Origin: DASXUL01 sp036504855
GTDB taxonomy: Bacteria; Armatimonadota; DTGP01; JAKQQT01
DNA length: 64,000 bases
Reading direction: 5' to 3'
NCBI GenBank assembly: GCA_036504855.1
Contig: DASXUL010000016.1
Location: 1-64,000 of the forward strand
The notes under the pieces were generated by a model. It did no database searches. It was given only the letters and a program-made list of their open reading frames with translations, and was not told where the DNA came from. The translations under genes were made by a program, and so were the position numbers. Shown here piece by piece: positions 19,233 to 26,478 of the stretch (positions are counted from its first letter, which is position 1; every line of letters begins with the position of its first letter).

Positions 19233-19262
19233 GTTATAGCACGTTTACGCTTGAATCCACAA
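19233..19262 (-). promoter_or_regulatory. Candidate promoter of the zinc-ribbon gene
   Basis: On the minus strand TTGTGG (19257-19262) is separated by 18 bases from TATAAC (19233-19238). This would start transcription about 70 bases before the GTG start. Confidence 0.4.
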
Positions 19263-19326
19263 TTCGCAAGCACAGAAAGCGAGCCTGCACGTAAAAAAGG
19301 GGCCGGAATGGCGCGTTTGCGGGCTT

Positions 19327-20277
19327 TCAGCGTCGTTTGAGGCCATCTTGGCGCTCTATCGGCGGCTGAGTGGGCAGGTCCGGCGGCGGCGGAAGCGCGG
19401 CGTAGTGGGTGACGGCATCGCGCAGAGTCGGGCGCCGAACCCAGACGGTTTCCAGGCCGGCGCCAACGGCGGAGACGATGCCGCCGAGCGCCTCATCGGC
19501 GCGGCGCACGCGCAGAAGGAGGCCCTCCGGGCGCTTCTCGGCTTCGAGGCGGAGGTTGGAGCGCAGGGCAACGGCGGCGGCCTCGTCGTCCACGGTGCGG
19601 ACCACGATCTGTTCGGTTCCGGCGGCGCGACAGATGCGGGCGGGCTCGCCCATCGCGGCGATGCGCCCCGCTACCATGACCGCCACCGCGTCAACCCCGG
19701 ACGCTTCATCCGGCGTATTGGCGGCCATCACGGTGGCGCCGCCCTCGCGCTGGCGCCATTCGGCGAGCAGGCGGGGCAGAGCGTCGCGCCAGTCTGGATC
19801 GAGCAGGGCTGCCGGGTTGTCCAGCAACCAGGCGGAACCGGGGCATGCCCATTGTCCGGCGAGGCACAGACGGTGGAGAATCGAGCTCGGCAGTGTGCGG
19901 GCGCGGACGTCGCGAAACGGTTCCAGGTCCCAGGCTCGCAGAGTGAGGCGCAGGCGGCGCTCCAGGTCGCGCCCGTGCAATCCGGAGCGGGCGGCGCGGC
20001 GCTCGATGTTGCGCGCAACGGTGAGATGCGGGTGCGGGCGGTCGTCTGGGGGGAGGACGCCGGAGGCGTGGCGGCGGGGGATGCCGCCGTTCACCCAGAG
20101 GTGGCCCGACTCTGTGCGCACGAGGCCGGCGGCGACGCGCAGCATCGTGGATTTGCCGGAGCCGGCCGGCCCGACGAGACCCACAGCTTCCCCGGCCTGT
20201 GCGCGAAGACACACGTCCCGCAGGCGCCAGCGACGCTCGTAGCGCGCCCATATATGCTCCCACTCGAGGGTGACCAT
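19327..20277 (-). CDS. Degenerate ABC transporter ATP-binding protein
   Basis: The 316-residue protein has an ABC ATPase fold with a good Walker A, GPAGSGKST (36-44). Other motifs are altered: the LSGGQ signature region reads LPSSIL, and Walker B reads WLLDNPAALLDP, replacing the catalytic glutamate by Asn (154). The H-loop segment reads VMAANTPDEA with no histidine. The C-terminal 90 residues resemble the DrrA/multidrug-exporter accessory domain. No permease gene is adjacent. It may bind ATP but hydrolyse it poorly, acting structurally, or it may be decaying. The start at 20277 is preferred because a TATAAT overlaps the upstream ATG (20289). Confidence 0.7.
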   Translation of the reverse strand: MVTLEWEHIWARYERRWRLRDVCLRAQAGEAVGLVGPAGSGKSTMLRVAAGLVRTESGHLWVNGGIPRRHASGVLPPDDRPHPHLTVARNIERRAARSGLHGRDLERRLRLTLRAWDLEPFRDVRARTLPSSILHRLCLAGQWACPGSAWLLDNPAALLDPDWRDALPRLLAEWRQREGGATVMAANTPDEASGVDAVAVMVAGRIAAMGEPARICRAAGTEQIVVRTVDDEAAAVALRSNLRLEAEKRPEGLLLRVRRADEALGGIVSAVGAGLETVWVRRPTLRDAVTHYAALPPPPDLPTQPPIERQDGLKRR

Positions 20278-20287
20278 GTTCTCCCGC

Positions 20288-20293
20288 ATTATA
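20288..20293 (-). promoter_or_regulatory. TATAAT -10 element of the ABC ATPase gene
   Basis: A perfect TATAAT on the minus strand lies about eleven bases before ATG 20277, implying a near-leaderless transcript. Its -35 region would overlap that of the divergent tRNA promoter. No good -35 match is visible. Confidence 0.35.
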
Positions 20294-20313
20294 GGGCAAT
20301 TGAGCGTCCGCGT

Positions 20314-20342
20314 TTGACATCGGAGCGTGTTGGGGATATACT
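20314..20342 (+). promoter_or_regulatory. Promoter of initiator tRNA
   Basis: TTGACA (20314-20319), a 17-base spacer, and TATACT (20337-20342) form a near-consensus sigma-70 promoter 11 bases before the tRNA. Confidence 0.8.
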
Positions 20343-20353
20343 ACGCATGTTGC

Positions 20354-20427
<74 letters not shown>

Positions 20428-20432
20428 CCTTT

Positions 20433-20471
20433 GAAAGAGGCCCGGATCATTCGGTGATCCGGGCCTCTTTC
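20433..20471 (+). terminator. Terminator after tRNA-fMet
   Basis: Seventeen-base perfect arms (20433-20449 and 20455-20471) around a five-base loop that includes TTCG, with T-rich sequence on the 3' side. A strong intrinsic terminator for the tRNA transcript. Confidence 0.85.
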
Positions 20472-20489
20472 CGTTTGGAACACAGGACT

Positions 20490-20576
20490 CAGAATTCAGA
20501 AATCAGCCCGAAGGCCCTCTTCTATGAGAGTACCAATCTCATAGAAGAGGGCCTTCGGGCTGATTTCTGAATTCTG
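20490..20576. repeat. Perfect 40-bp inverted repeat
   Basis: The arms 20490-20529 and 20537-20576 are exact reverse complements of 40 bases with a seven-base loop. The outer part of each arm is made of heptad-repeat units (ATTCAGA, AATCAGC and complements) and the inner part is GAAGGCCCTCTTC. Heptads also flank it on both sides (about 20481-20600). It is the longest perfect hairpin seen in the window. Confidence 0.9.
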
Positions 20577-20740
20577 TGCGCTGTGTTCTGAATGCTGGCC
20601 TGTTTCTTGCACCTGAATACGTATGCAAGCGCGCTATTGTCGCGCGCTGTCGGGCTCCCTGGCCCGGCCCCCGGACCGCGCTTGTGGGCCAGGCGCGGAG
20701 AAGCATTTCCTGCCGCCCGAGCGGCAGAAAGGACACGTAC

Positions 20741-21595
20741 ATGCGTCTTCCCATCGCCCTGATCGCGGCGGGCGCCATCCTTGCCGCGCCCGCGGCGGCT
20801 GCCCTGGATGGCAAGGACCTGCCGTCCAAATTCGGCGGCGCCGCACTGGCCACGCAGACCAATGGAACGGGCTTCGGCGACAACTACTCCGAGGCCGACC
20901 AGCTCTTCGGCGAGTCCGCCGTTGCGGGGGTTCACATCGGGGTAACCGGCAACATCGAGCAGAACGGCAATCCCCTGATCCTCTTCCTGGACACCATGGC
21001 GGGCGGCTCCAACGTGCTGAACGCGGCCGGCGGCACCTACAAGGTGACCAACGCCAACGGCCTCACGTTCGACGACGATTTCGCCCCGGATTTTGCCGTG
21101 GAAGTTGACGCCTTCGGCGGCCAGCTCTATGGGAACTACATCAACCTGCAGACCGGCGAGAACGCCTACGTGGGTCAATCGAAGATCCAGCCCACCGGCT
21201 CCGGCGACTACGGGTTCCTGAACCCGGCCATTTCGTTCGCCTACGACAACTCCAACACGGCGGGCGTTACGGCCAGCGACGCGACCGGCGCCGCTACCGC
21301 AACCACCGGCATTGAGTTCCTGTTGGACCCGACCTTCTTCGGCCTCGCCCCTGGCGCTTCGTTCAAGCTGCTGGCTCTCTTCAACGGCCAGGGCGGCGAT
21401 TACCTCAGCAACCAGTTCCTGCCCGGCCTGCCCGCCGGCACAGGCAACTTGGGCAACCCGAAGAACGTCGATCTGCGCCAGTACGCCGGCAACCAGTTCG
21501 TCACCGTCCCCGGCGGCGGCGGAGCCGTGCCCGAACCGGCCTCCCTCTCGCTGCTGGCCTTCGGCCTCTTGCCCCTGATCCGGCGGAAGAAGTAG
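20741..21595 (+). CDS. PEP-CTERM sorting domain protein
   Basis: The 284-residue protein has a signal peptide (about residues 1-20, ending APAAAA) and a C-terminal sorting tail: VPEPASL from about 263, a hydrophobic stretch, and the basic end RRKK. This is the PEP-CTERM signal, cleaved and attached by an exosortase, and indicates surface or extracellular-matrix location in a diderm. The body is rich in Gly, Asn, Thr and Ala and has no recognised family. ATG 20741 follows AAAGGA. A repeated terminator cassette follows at 21642. Confidence 0.85.
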   Translation: MRLPIALIAAGAILAAPAAAALDGKDLPSKFGGAALATQTNGTGFGDNYSEADQLFGESAVAGVHIGVTGNIEQNGNPLILFLDTMAGGSNVLNAAGGTYKVTNANGLTFDDDFAPDFAVEVDAFGGQLYGNYINLQTGENAYVGQSKIQPTGSGDYGFLNPAISFAYDNSNTAGVTASDATGAATATTGIEFLLDPTFFGLAPGASFKLLALFNGQGGDYLSNQFLPGLPAGTGNLGNPKNVDLRQYAGNQFVTVPGGGGAVPEPASLSLLAFGLLPLIRRKK

Positions 21596-21641
21596 CGGAC
21601 GGCAAATAGCTGTCAGCCGTCAGCCGTCAGCGATCAGCCAC

Positions 21642-21685
21642 AGACCCCGCCCGTCAGGAGAGCATTCTAATGGGCGGGGTCTTTG
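21642..21685 (+). terminator. Terminator cassette, copy 1
   Basis: AGACCCCGCCC (21642-21652) pairs with GGGCGGGGTCT (21672-21682). The loop GGAGAGCATTCTAA and the tail TTTGGCTGA are shared with the copy at 25417. Outer heptads on each side can extend the stem. Confidence 0.75.
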
Positions 21686-21817
21686 GCTGATTGCTGATCG
21701 CTGATCGCTGATCGCTGATCGCTGATCGCTGATGGCTGATCGCTGATCGCTGATGGCTGATTGCTGATTGCTGACGGCTGACGGCTGATGGCTGATTGCT
21801 GATGGCTGATGGCTGGC
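21685..21817. repeat. Nineteen-unit tandem heptad array (GCTGATN)
   Basis: Nineteen consecutive seven-base units of the form NGCTGAT occupy exactly 133 bases. Most vary only in the first base (C, G or T). Antisense heptads (CGTCAGC) at about 21610-21640 lie on the other side of the terminator, so the transcript could form a very long hairpin. This is the longest member of the family here. Confidence 0.9.
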
Positions 21818-22139
21818 GGCGGTATCGACGGCCTGTAGCGGGAGGTCCCCGACGCCCGACCGAAGCTCTCCGCAACACAGGGTTGTCGGGGTGCACTTGA
21901 CGGCATCACCAGGGTTACCCGTGCACACGGCAATGCGCCTTTGCTCCGGAAAGGCGCTGCGCTGATCCGCGGGCGCGATGACGACTCGCTCGATCAGCGC
22001 GGGAGTCTGCCCAGGGCATCGAACGCGACTGCGCTTCCATGCGGTTGGCGGCGCGATGCTGGTTGGCTCGACCTCACCGGCTATCGTATGCCTATACAGG
22101 CTGCTCGCCATCGGACCGGCGAGCGTATGAGGTGGTGAT

Positions 22140-23030
22140 GTGAGACGAATGCTCATGGCGATCAACTGCGCCCTGCTGGCTGCATCGGCGATTGCGATAG
22201 CCGGTGTGGGGCAATGTGGTTGCAGCAGCCCTTCCAGCAAGAAGGCGGCTTCGATCCCCATTGGTAGGCTGCTTAAGCAGACAGCCAATGGTCAGGTCAC
22301 GGTAAGGACTCCGCCGGAGGGATACGCGCGTTTCATATGCTCGTTTAATGAGCGCAACAGGGATGGGACTTCTCTAGGGGATCTACTTCGTGATTGCGCG
22401 CCCGTGCAGTCAACCGCTCCAAGCGAACGCCCGGATTTCGCGTTTGAGATACTGCAGCTCCGTGGCGGAGCAAGACTCAGGATGCCGATTACACTGCCGT
22501 ATGACTCGAAGTCTGGGCGTATCGAGTACCTGGGGCGCTGGTATCAGGGTTCAGAGGGTCTGCGGGAGGCGCTGAAGGGCATTCGTGCACGTGTGCGAAT
22601 CGTGCCCTCCGGAATCGCCCTGGCTCCCTTTAGGGAGGGCCCGCGACCAACAATCGTTCTGAAGTACGCGAGCCCGCTGAAGCATGTCATCCGATTAGCC
22701 GGTGCAACGAAGGGATCCGAACGGCCCCCGGATGCCCTGGGCTGGCTGTTGATCCGGGTCGTCTATGAAGATGAAGGCGATGAACGGTTTGAGCCGATCG
22801 GTATCCAACGCGGAGACGACTGCGTTGTGACGTACCTGCCCAGTCAGGTCAACGAACGCATTTGCTACTGGGCCGCCTGGCAGTACCCTGACACGGCGGG
22901 GGAGGGGGACCTTCCTTACAGTGAGCCCGTGCCCGCTGTTGTCGGCCAGGTCCCTGGCGCCGGCGCCGCGATGCCGGATCTGGATTCGGCCGAGTCCAGA
23001 TCCGCAATCCACTACCAGAAACAGACGTGA
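22140..23030 (+). CDS. Hypothetical exported protein
   Basis: The 296-residue protein begins with a hydrophobic segment (residues 5-22) followed by GQCGCSS. The cysteine is in a poor lipobox context, so either a signal peptide or a lipoprotein signal is possible. The remainder has mixed charge, several YEDEGDERF-like acidic runs, and no recognised domain. GTG 22140 is the only sensible start. The next gene, at 23037, follows after six bases in the same direction, so they are probably co-transcribed. Base composition is less GC-rich than the neighbours, which may indicate recent acquisition. Confidence 0.5.
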   Translation: MRRMLMAINCALLAASAIAIAGVGQCGCSSPSSKKAASIPIGRLLKQTANGQVTVRTPPEGYARFICSFNERNRDGTSLGDLLRDCAPVQSTAPSERPDFAFEILQLRGGARLRMPITLPYDSKSGRIEYLGRWYQGSEGLREALKGIRARVRIVPSGIALAPFREGPRPTIVLKYASPLKHVIRLAGATKGSERPPDALGWLLIRVVYEDEGDERFEPIGIQRGDDCVVTYLPSQVNERICYWAAWQYPDTAGEGDLPYSEPVPAVVGQVPGAGAAMPDLDSAESRSAIHYQKQT

Positions 23031-23036
23031 ACCGCA

Positions 23037-23705
23037 ATGTCACACGAGCCAGAGGAAGACGTAGCCCGCAGAGTCTACCGCGACATCAGGAACGTATACG
23101 GCGATGGAGATGTTTTGAAGCGCATGATGAGGTCGATCAGCGTGAAAGACTGCGATTCGATGGCGCTCGATCTCAGTCAGAGGCTGAACTGCGCCGCATT
23201 TACGGGGACGGATACATTTGACGAGGAGACGAGCTGGACCTACGCGTTCCTTCTCGATCGAGGCGTTCTTTCGCCGCTTCCAGATCACATGGTTCCTGCC
23301 TGGTATATCGGGCAACTCGATGTGGGCAGGCGCATTGATGCGGGCGTGGTGGGCGACCAACACTGGTTGTGGGTGTACTTGAGCGCCCTTGGTCCTTATT
23401 ACAGCTACCAACTGGAAACGCGACGACGTCCACCCGAAACGACGCCTCCGCGTAGGATTCGCGCGGATAACATCCGAATCATGTCACCATTCGGATCGTT
23501 GCCTGGCTATCCGGCTGAGGAACGTCTGCTGCGAGATTACTTTGACGCCGCTGGGAGAACCTTGCTAGGCGAATCGATCGTGAGGCGGCGGGTGGAGGGA
23601 ATCGAGTTGGAGATGTCCGAACCCGACGAGGTAACGGTGCTCAAGTGCTTGTTCTTCGATTACGATAGCGATCCCGGCGAGACCATTCTTCCAAGCAGCG
23701 AGTAG
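23037..23705 (+). CDS. Hypothetical protein, 222 aa
   Basis: A soluble 222-residue protein with no signal or membrane segment, rich in Arg, Asp and Tyr. Stretches such as YRDIRNVYGDGDVLKRM and PAWYIGQLDVGRRID have no recognised family. It follows the exported protein at 22140 by six bases. An effector/immunity or other paired arrangement is possible from the layout but nothing in the sequence demonstrates it. GC content is lower than in surrounding housekeeping genes. Confidence 0.5.
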   Translation: MSHEPEEDVARRVYRDIRNVYGDGDVLKRMMRSISVKDCDSMALDLSQRLNCAAFTGTDTFDEETSWTYAFLLDRGVLSPLPDHMVPAWYIGQLDVGRRIDAGVVGDQHWLWVYLSALGPYYSYQLETRRRPPETTPPRRIRADNIRIMSPFGSLPGYPAEERLLRDYFDAAGRTLLGESIVRRRVEGIELEMSEPDEVTVLKCLFFDYDSDPGETILPSSE

Positions 23706-23860
23706 CCGCGTGCCCGCCGCGCTGGAGAGGCTTCAGGGCGGCTCCCCGATCCCATCCGACCGCATCCCGGGCGCCCAGGTGGGCGTGAAGGTCGCCAAGA
23801 GGGTGCATGACGGCGGGTCCGGCGAGATGGCGTCGCTATTCCTCGAGTAAGTACGGGCGG

Positions 23861-23914
23861 GACACCACAAGAGACAGAGAGGATTACAGTGTCCTCCGTG
23901 TCTCTTGTGGCGTC
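23861..23914. repeat. Inverted repeat ACCACAAGAGACA
   Basis: Arms 23861-23876 and 23899-23914 (GACACCACAAGAGACA and its complement, one mismatch) enclose a 22-base loop. It lies downstream of two convergent genes and could be a terminator-like or mobile palindrome. Confidence 0.6.
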
Positions 23915-24269
23915 AGTGGAGCGCGGCGGCCAGTCCGGCTGCATCACGGACTCCGCGAGTCGCTTGGTCCCGATGGGCCACCGGCACTACGACCCTGCCG
24001 CCGGCGTGCTCGGAAGGAGGGCCGAGCAAAGCAACGACTTCCTGCTTGGTCATGCCCTCCAACCGTCGTTTCCGCCGCAGGTCACGCACCATACGCAATC
24101 GCGTTTCGTCGTCGCCATACAGGGGCGCGGCCTTCCATGCTTGGGGCTGGAAGGGCATGTCCGGGCCCACGTGATCATCTAGAAAGAACCATCCGGTGAA
24201 TCCCGCCGCCCCCGCGAGCCCGGCTCCCGCCACAGCGAGCAGAGCAAGACCTACCGTGTTCCAGCGCAT
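23913..24269 (-). CDS. Small exported or membrane-anchored protein with BamE/SmpA-like motif
   Basis: The 118-residue protein has one N-terminal hydrophobic segment (about residues 5-31) that may be a signal anchor. Residues 58-84 contain LRRKRRLEGMTKQEVVALLGPPS, which resembles the helical G-M-T-x-x-E-V-x-x-L-L-G-x-P motif shared by SmpA/BamE-type proteins. The last 30 residues do not resemble that fold, so the C-terminus may be shortened by frameshift. ATG 24269 follows GGGAGG. The 3' end overlaps the palindrome at 23861-23914. Function is uncertain. Confidence 0.5.
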   Translation of the reverse strand: MRWNTVGLALLAVAGAGLAGAAGFTGWFFLDDHVGPDMPFQPQAWKAAPLYGDDETRLRMVRDLRRKRRLEGMTKQEVVALLGPPSEHAGGRVVVPVAHRDQATRGVRDAAGLAAALH

Positions 24270-24374
24270 TCCGCGAACCTCCCGTGTAGCGCCGCTGCCG
24301 CGTCCGCTCTAGCGAGTGTACAGCAGCTCCCGTGGGGCGCCGATGGCGATATCTGGCGGGGCCGGCGGCGTGCC

Positions 24375-25109
24375 TCAGGTCGATGCGACGTGGGGTTTGC
24401 GCGCCACCGCGATGAGCCGCCGGGAGCCCCGTTGGTAGGTTTCTCCCCGCCAGTGGCCGTAGGCTGCATGCCATTCCATCCCGGCGTTCTCGATCAACGA
24501 ACGCAGTTGGCCCGGCGTGTAGAGGCGCATGCTGAGGGGGTCCGAATGCTTCTGCCCAGCGACCTCGTATGTCCACGTGGACTCGATTCGTTGCGCGCCA
24601 GAGTTCCAGGTTCCTCGGACCGTCGAATCGCCGACCCTTCCCTCGGACTGGAAGCGCCGCAGCACGGCCTCGCGGTTGGGCTGGTCGATGAGCAGGCGCC
24701 CGCCGGGCTTCAGCGCCGCCGCCATGCGGCGCACGAACAGCGCGTTATCGGCATCTGAGAAGTAGCCGAAGCTGCCGCCCCAATTGTAGACTGCGTCCAT
24801 GGTCCCGGCGAATGCCACGGCCCGCATGTCTGAATGGACGAAGGCGCCAGGGAGGCCCTCGCGCCTGAACCGCTCCCGTGCGCGATCGAGGAACGGCGCG
24901 GTGAGGTCCATGCCCGTCACGGTGCATCCGCGCCGGGCAAGGTGGATGGCGATGCGGCCGGCGCCGCACGGCACGTCCAGAACCCGGTCTTCCGGCGTGA
25001 GGGACAGGACATCGGCGATGAAAGCGGCTTCGTCTTCCCCACGGGAATCATCGTGGAGCCAGTGATCTTCGTGAAAGGAATGGAACCATTCGCGCGACGT
25101 TTCTGACAT
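24375..25109 (-). CDS. SAM-dependent methyltransferase, class I
   Basis: The 244-residue protein shows motif I VLDVPCGAGRIAIH (43-56), GMDLT (about 65-69) and the post-I region with SDMRAV, typical of small-molecule methyltransferases of the ubiE/tehB kind. C-terminal residues give no substrate hint. The start is set at 25109 (MSETSREW), which has GAAGAGG upstream; an upstream ATG adds a basic tail without a ribosome site. It stands alone. The substrate cannot be stated. Confidence 0.75.
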   Translation of the reverse strand: MSETSREWFHSFHEDHWLHDDSRGEDEAAFIADVLSLTPEDRVLDVPCGAGRIAIHLARRGCTVTGMDLTAPFLDRARERFRREGLPGAFVHSDMRAVAFAGTMDAVYNWGGSFGYFSDADNALFVRRMAAALKPGGRLLIDQPNREAVLRRFQSEGRVGDSTVRGTWNSGAQRIESTWTYEVAGQKHSDPLSMRLYTPGQLRSLIENAGMEWHAAYGHWRGETYQRGSRRLIAVARKPHVAST

Positions 25110-25315
25110 CTGTGGCCTCTTCCAGATTGCTGCGTCTCGCCGACGGCGAGAGGGCATCTTGTTCAGCCCATGTTAAGGCCGGGCGGGGGCACGGGGCAAG
25201 CCAGGCCGGAGACGGAGGCGCGGCGGGGAAGCGGGTAGACGGCAGCACGCGATTTCCACTGCCCAGCCTACCGGATCTCCAGCCATCCATTGAGGGGACG
25301 GGCGCGCGCGGCGGC

Positions 25316-25401
25316 GTCTGGAGGCGTGTTCGGCGCGGCCCCCCCACGCCGAACACGCCTCCAGACCGGGGCCGGGCCGAGATCGCTCGCGGCCCGGCCC
25401 C
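25316..25401. repeat. Two adjacent perfect GC-rich hairpins
   Basis: Arms 25316-25335 and 25347-25366 (20 bases, exact) are followed at once by a second hairpin, 25368-25379 with 25390-25401 (12 bases, exact). Together they occupy 86 bases with no coding. The stability is far beyond chance. Confidence 0.8.
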
Positions 25402-25416
25402 GCTGGCTGTATACAC

Positions 25417-25461
25417 AAAGACCCCGCCCGGGAGGAGAGCATCCTCACGGGCGGGGTCTTT
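25417..25461 (+). terminator. Terminator cassette, copy 2
   Basis: AAAGACCCCGCCCG (25417-25430) pairs with CGGGCGGGGTCTTT (25448-25461). Loop and 3' flank (GGAGAGCAT, GGGCGGGGTCTTTGGCTGA) repeat the copy at 21642 almost exactly. No plus-strand gene precedes it within 1.5 kb, so it may be a mobile unit, or serve a minus-strand transcript. Confidence 0.75.
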
Positions 25462-25495
25462 GGCTGAGTGCTGACGGCTGATGGCTGACAGCGAT
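25462..25495. repeat. Short heptad array
   Basis: Four to five GCTGANN units directly attached to terminator cassette copy 2, the same arrangement as at 21642-21817. Confidence 0.75.
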
Positions 25496-25500
25496 TCTGG

Positions 25501-25574
25501 CGCCCTCGGAGGGACTCGAACCCCCGACTCAGGGCTTAGGACGCCCCAGCTCTATCCATCTGAGCTACGAGGGC
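25501..25574 (-). tRNA. tRNA-Arg (anticodon CCU)
   Basis: A 74-base minus-strand cloverleaf with acceptor GCCCTCG/CGAGGGC, D-arm GCTC-AGATGGATA-GAGC, anticodon stem GGGGC/GCCCT with loop GTCCTAA (anticodon CCT) and T-arm around GGTTCGAGTCC. The discriminator is G and CCA is not encoded. It reads the AGG codon. Confidence 0.95.
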
Positions 25575-25697
25575 AGCGCCACGCTCATTCTACCATTGGG
25601 GCATGATGCCGGTCAAAGCGGGGTCAAATGGGGCGCCGCAGGGTAACATGAATGGTAGGTCGCCATTTGGCGGCGCCGCATCCGATAGGAGAACCCC

Positions 25698-25919
25698 ATG
25701 CCCGACGTGGAAATTGAAGTCCTGAAGAACGGTCCATACATCGTAACCGGCTCGGTCAGCCTGAAGGACGCCGACGGAAACGCTTACGAACTGAAGAAGA
25801 GCGCCATCGCCCTGTGCCGGTGCGGGGGATCCGTGAACAAGCCGTTCTGCGACGGAACCCACTCGAAGATCGGGTTCCAGGCCGCCGAGGCCGCGGTGTC
25901 TGGAACCAGCGTGAAGTAG
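25698..25919 (+). CDS. CDGSH iron-sulfur domain protein
   Basis: A 73-residue protein with the mitoNEET-type cluster motif: C40, C42, C51 and H55 in LCRCGGSVNKPFCDGTH, the three-cysteine one-histidine ligation that binds a labile [2Fe-2S] cluster. It is the whole protein, without a membrane anchor. A strong TAGGAGA site precedes ATG 25698. A perfect terminator follows. In bacteria such proteins are linked to redox and iron-sulfur handling; its partner is unknown. Confidence 0.9.
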   Translation: MPDVEIEVLKNGPYIVTGSVSLKDADGNAYELKKSAIALCRCGGSVNKPFCDGTHSKIGFQAAEAAVSGTSVK

Positions 25920-25928
25920 CCCGAGGAT

Positions 25929-25971
25929 GCAACAACGCGGCCTGGCCCAAACGGCCAGGCCGCGTTGTTGC
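25929..25971 (+). terminator. Perfect 19-bp hairpin terminator
   Basis: Arms 25929-25947 and 25953-25971 are exact complements (GCAACAACGCGGCCTGGCC) with a five-base loop. It separates the CDGSH gene from the convergent gene at 25984 and could serve both. Confidence 0.8.
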
Positions 25972-25983
25972 GTGAAGGGCCGC

Positions 25984-26478
25984 TCAGCCGTCTCTGAGCG
26001 CGGCGTAGTCCGCTTCCAGCGCCTGGGCGAAGGCGGTGATGTCGTCCGGGGAGACAGAGGTCTCCAGGCCGATGCGATGGTGCGGGTTGGCGTCGTCCGG
26101 CGTAAAGAGGGCCAGCATCGCCAACCCGCCGGCGGGGTCCGCCCAGAGAAAGAACTCGGCGTTCTGGCCGGCCAGGGGGGTCCAGAGGCGGGCAACGGCG
26201 TCGCCTGCGTCCTTTTTGCGGAACAGCGGCAGGCGTTCCGGCTGCGCGTGCGCTCTCAGCCATTCAGCCCAGTACAGAGCCTCCGCCCCCGTAATGCGGC
26301 CTTCGGCCGCCGTTTCCACCGTCCACTCCACGCCTTCCCGCCGCCGGATCTCGGCGCGGTAGTCCATCCACACTTCCGCATCCTTGGGCTTGCCGCGCCG
26401 CTGTAGAAAGCCGCCGGGCGGAGATTCCACGCGGCGGTTAGAGAGCGTGATGCGCAAATCGTTGGCGAGTTGGGCCAT
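25984..26478 (-). CDS. Hypothetical protein, 164 aa
   Basis: A soluble 164-residue protein rich in Ala, Trp and acidic residues, with WMDYRAEIRRREG and FFLWADPAGGLAM. No family is recognised. It starts at the stop of the THUMP-like methyltransferase gene (one-base overlap of ATG with the TGA stop, ATGA-type), so it is the last gene of a minus-strand operon 28833 to 25984 and is probably translated in a coupled manner. Nothing further can be said about its role. Confidence 0.65.
   Translation of the reverse strand: MAQLANDLRITLSNRRVESPPGGFLQRRGKPKDAEVWMDYRAEIRRREGVEWTVETAAEGRITGAEALYWAEWLRAHAQPERLPLFRKKDAGDAVARLWTPLAGQNAEFFLWADPAGGLAMLALFTPDDANPHHRIGLETSVSPDDITAFAQALEADYAALRDG

Larger units (their letters stand above)
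21596..22139. other. 544-base spacer with heptads and terminator
   Basis: The first 220 bases hold two heptad arrays flanking a terminator, listed separately. From about 21820 to 22139 no gene, RNA or repeat is recognised. Reading frames there are short and translate the repeat or have no plausible start. Confidence 0.6.
25110..25500. other. 391-base spacer with palindromes
   Basis: No gene recognised. Holds the paired hairpins at 25316-25401, the second terminator cassette at 25417-25461 and a short heptad array at 25462-25495, then tRNA-Arg. Confidence 0.6.

Noticed and set aside
21600..21820. Heptad arrays considered as CRISPR
   Set aside because: Units are 7 bases with no spacers and no cas gene; CRISPR repeats are 23-50 bases with unique spacers.
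21620..22288. 222-codon minus-strand frame with SAISDQRSAIS repeats
   Set aside because: It is a translation of the heptad array and not a conserved protein; heptads are not in a coding periodicity and the array lies between genes.
23710..23850. 46-codon GTG-start frame after the 222-residue unknown gene
   Set aside because: No ribosome site and no conserved content; could be a remnant but not supportable.
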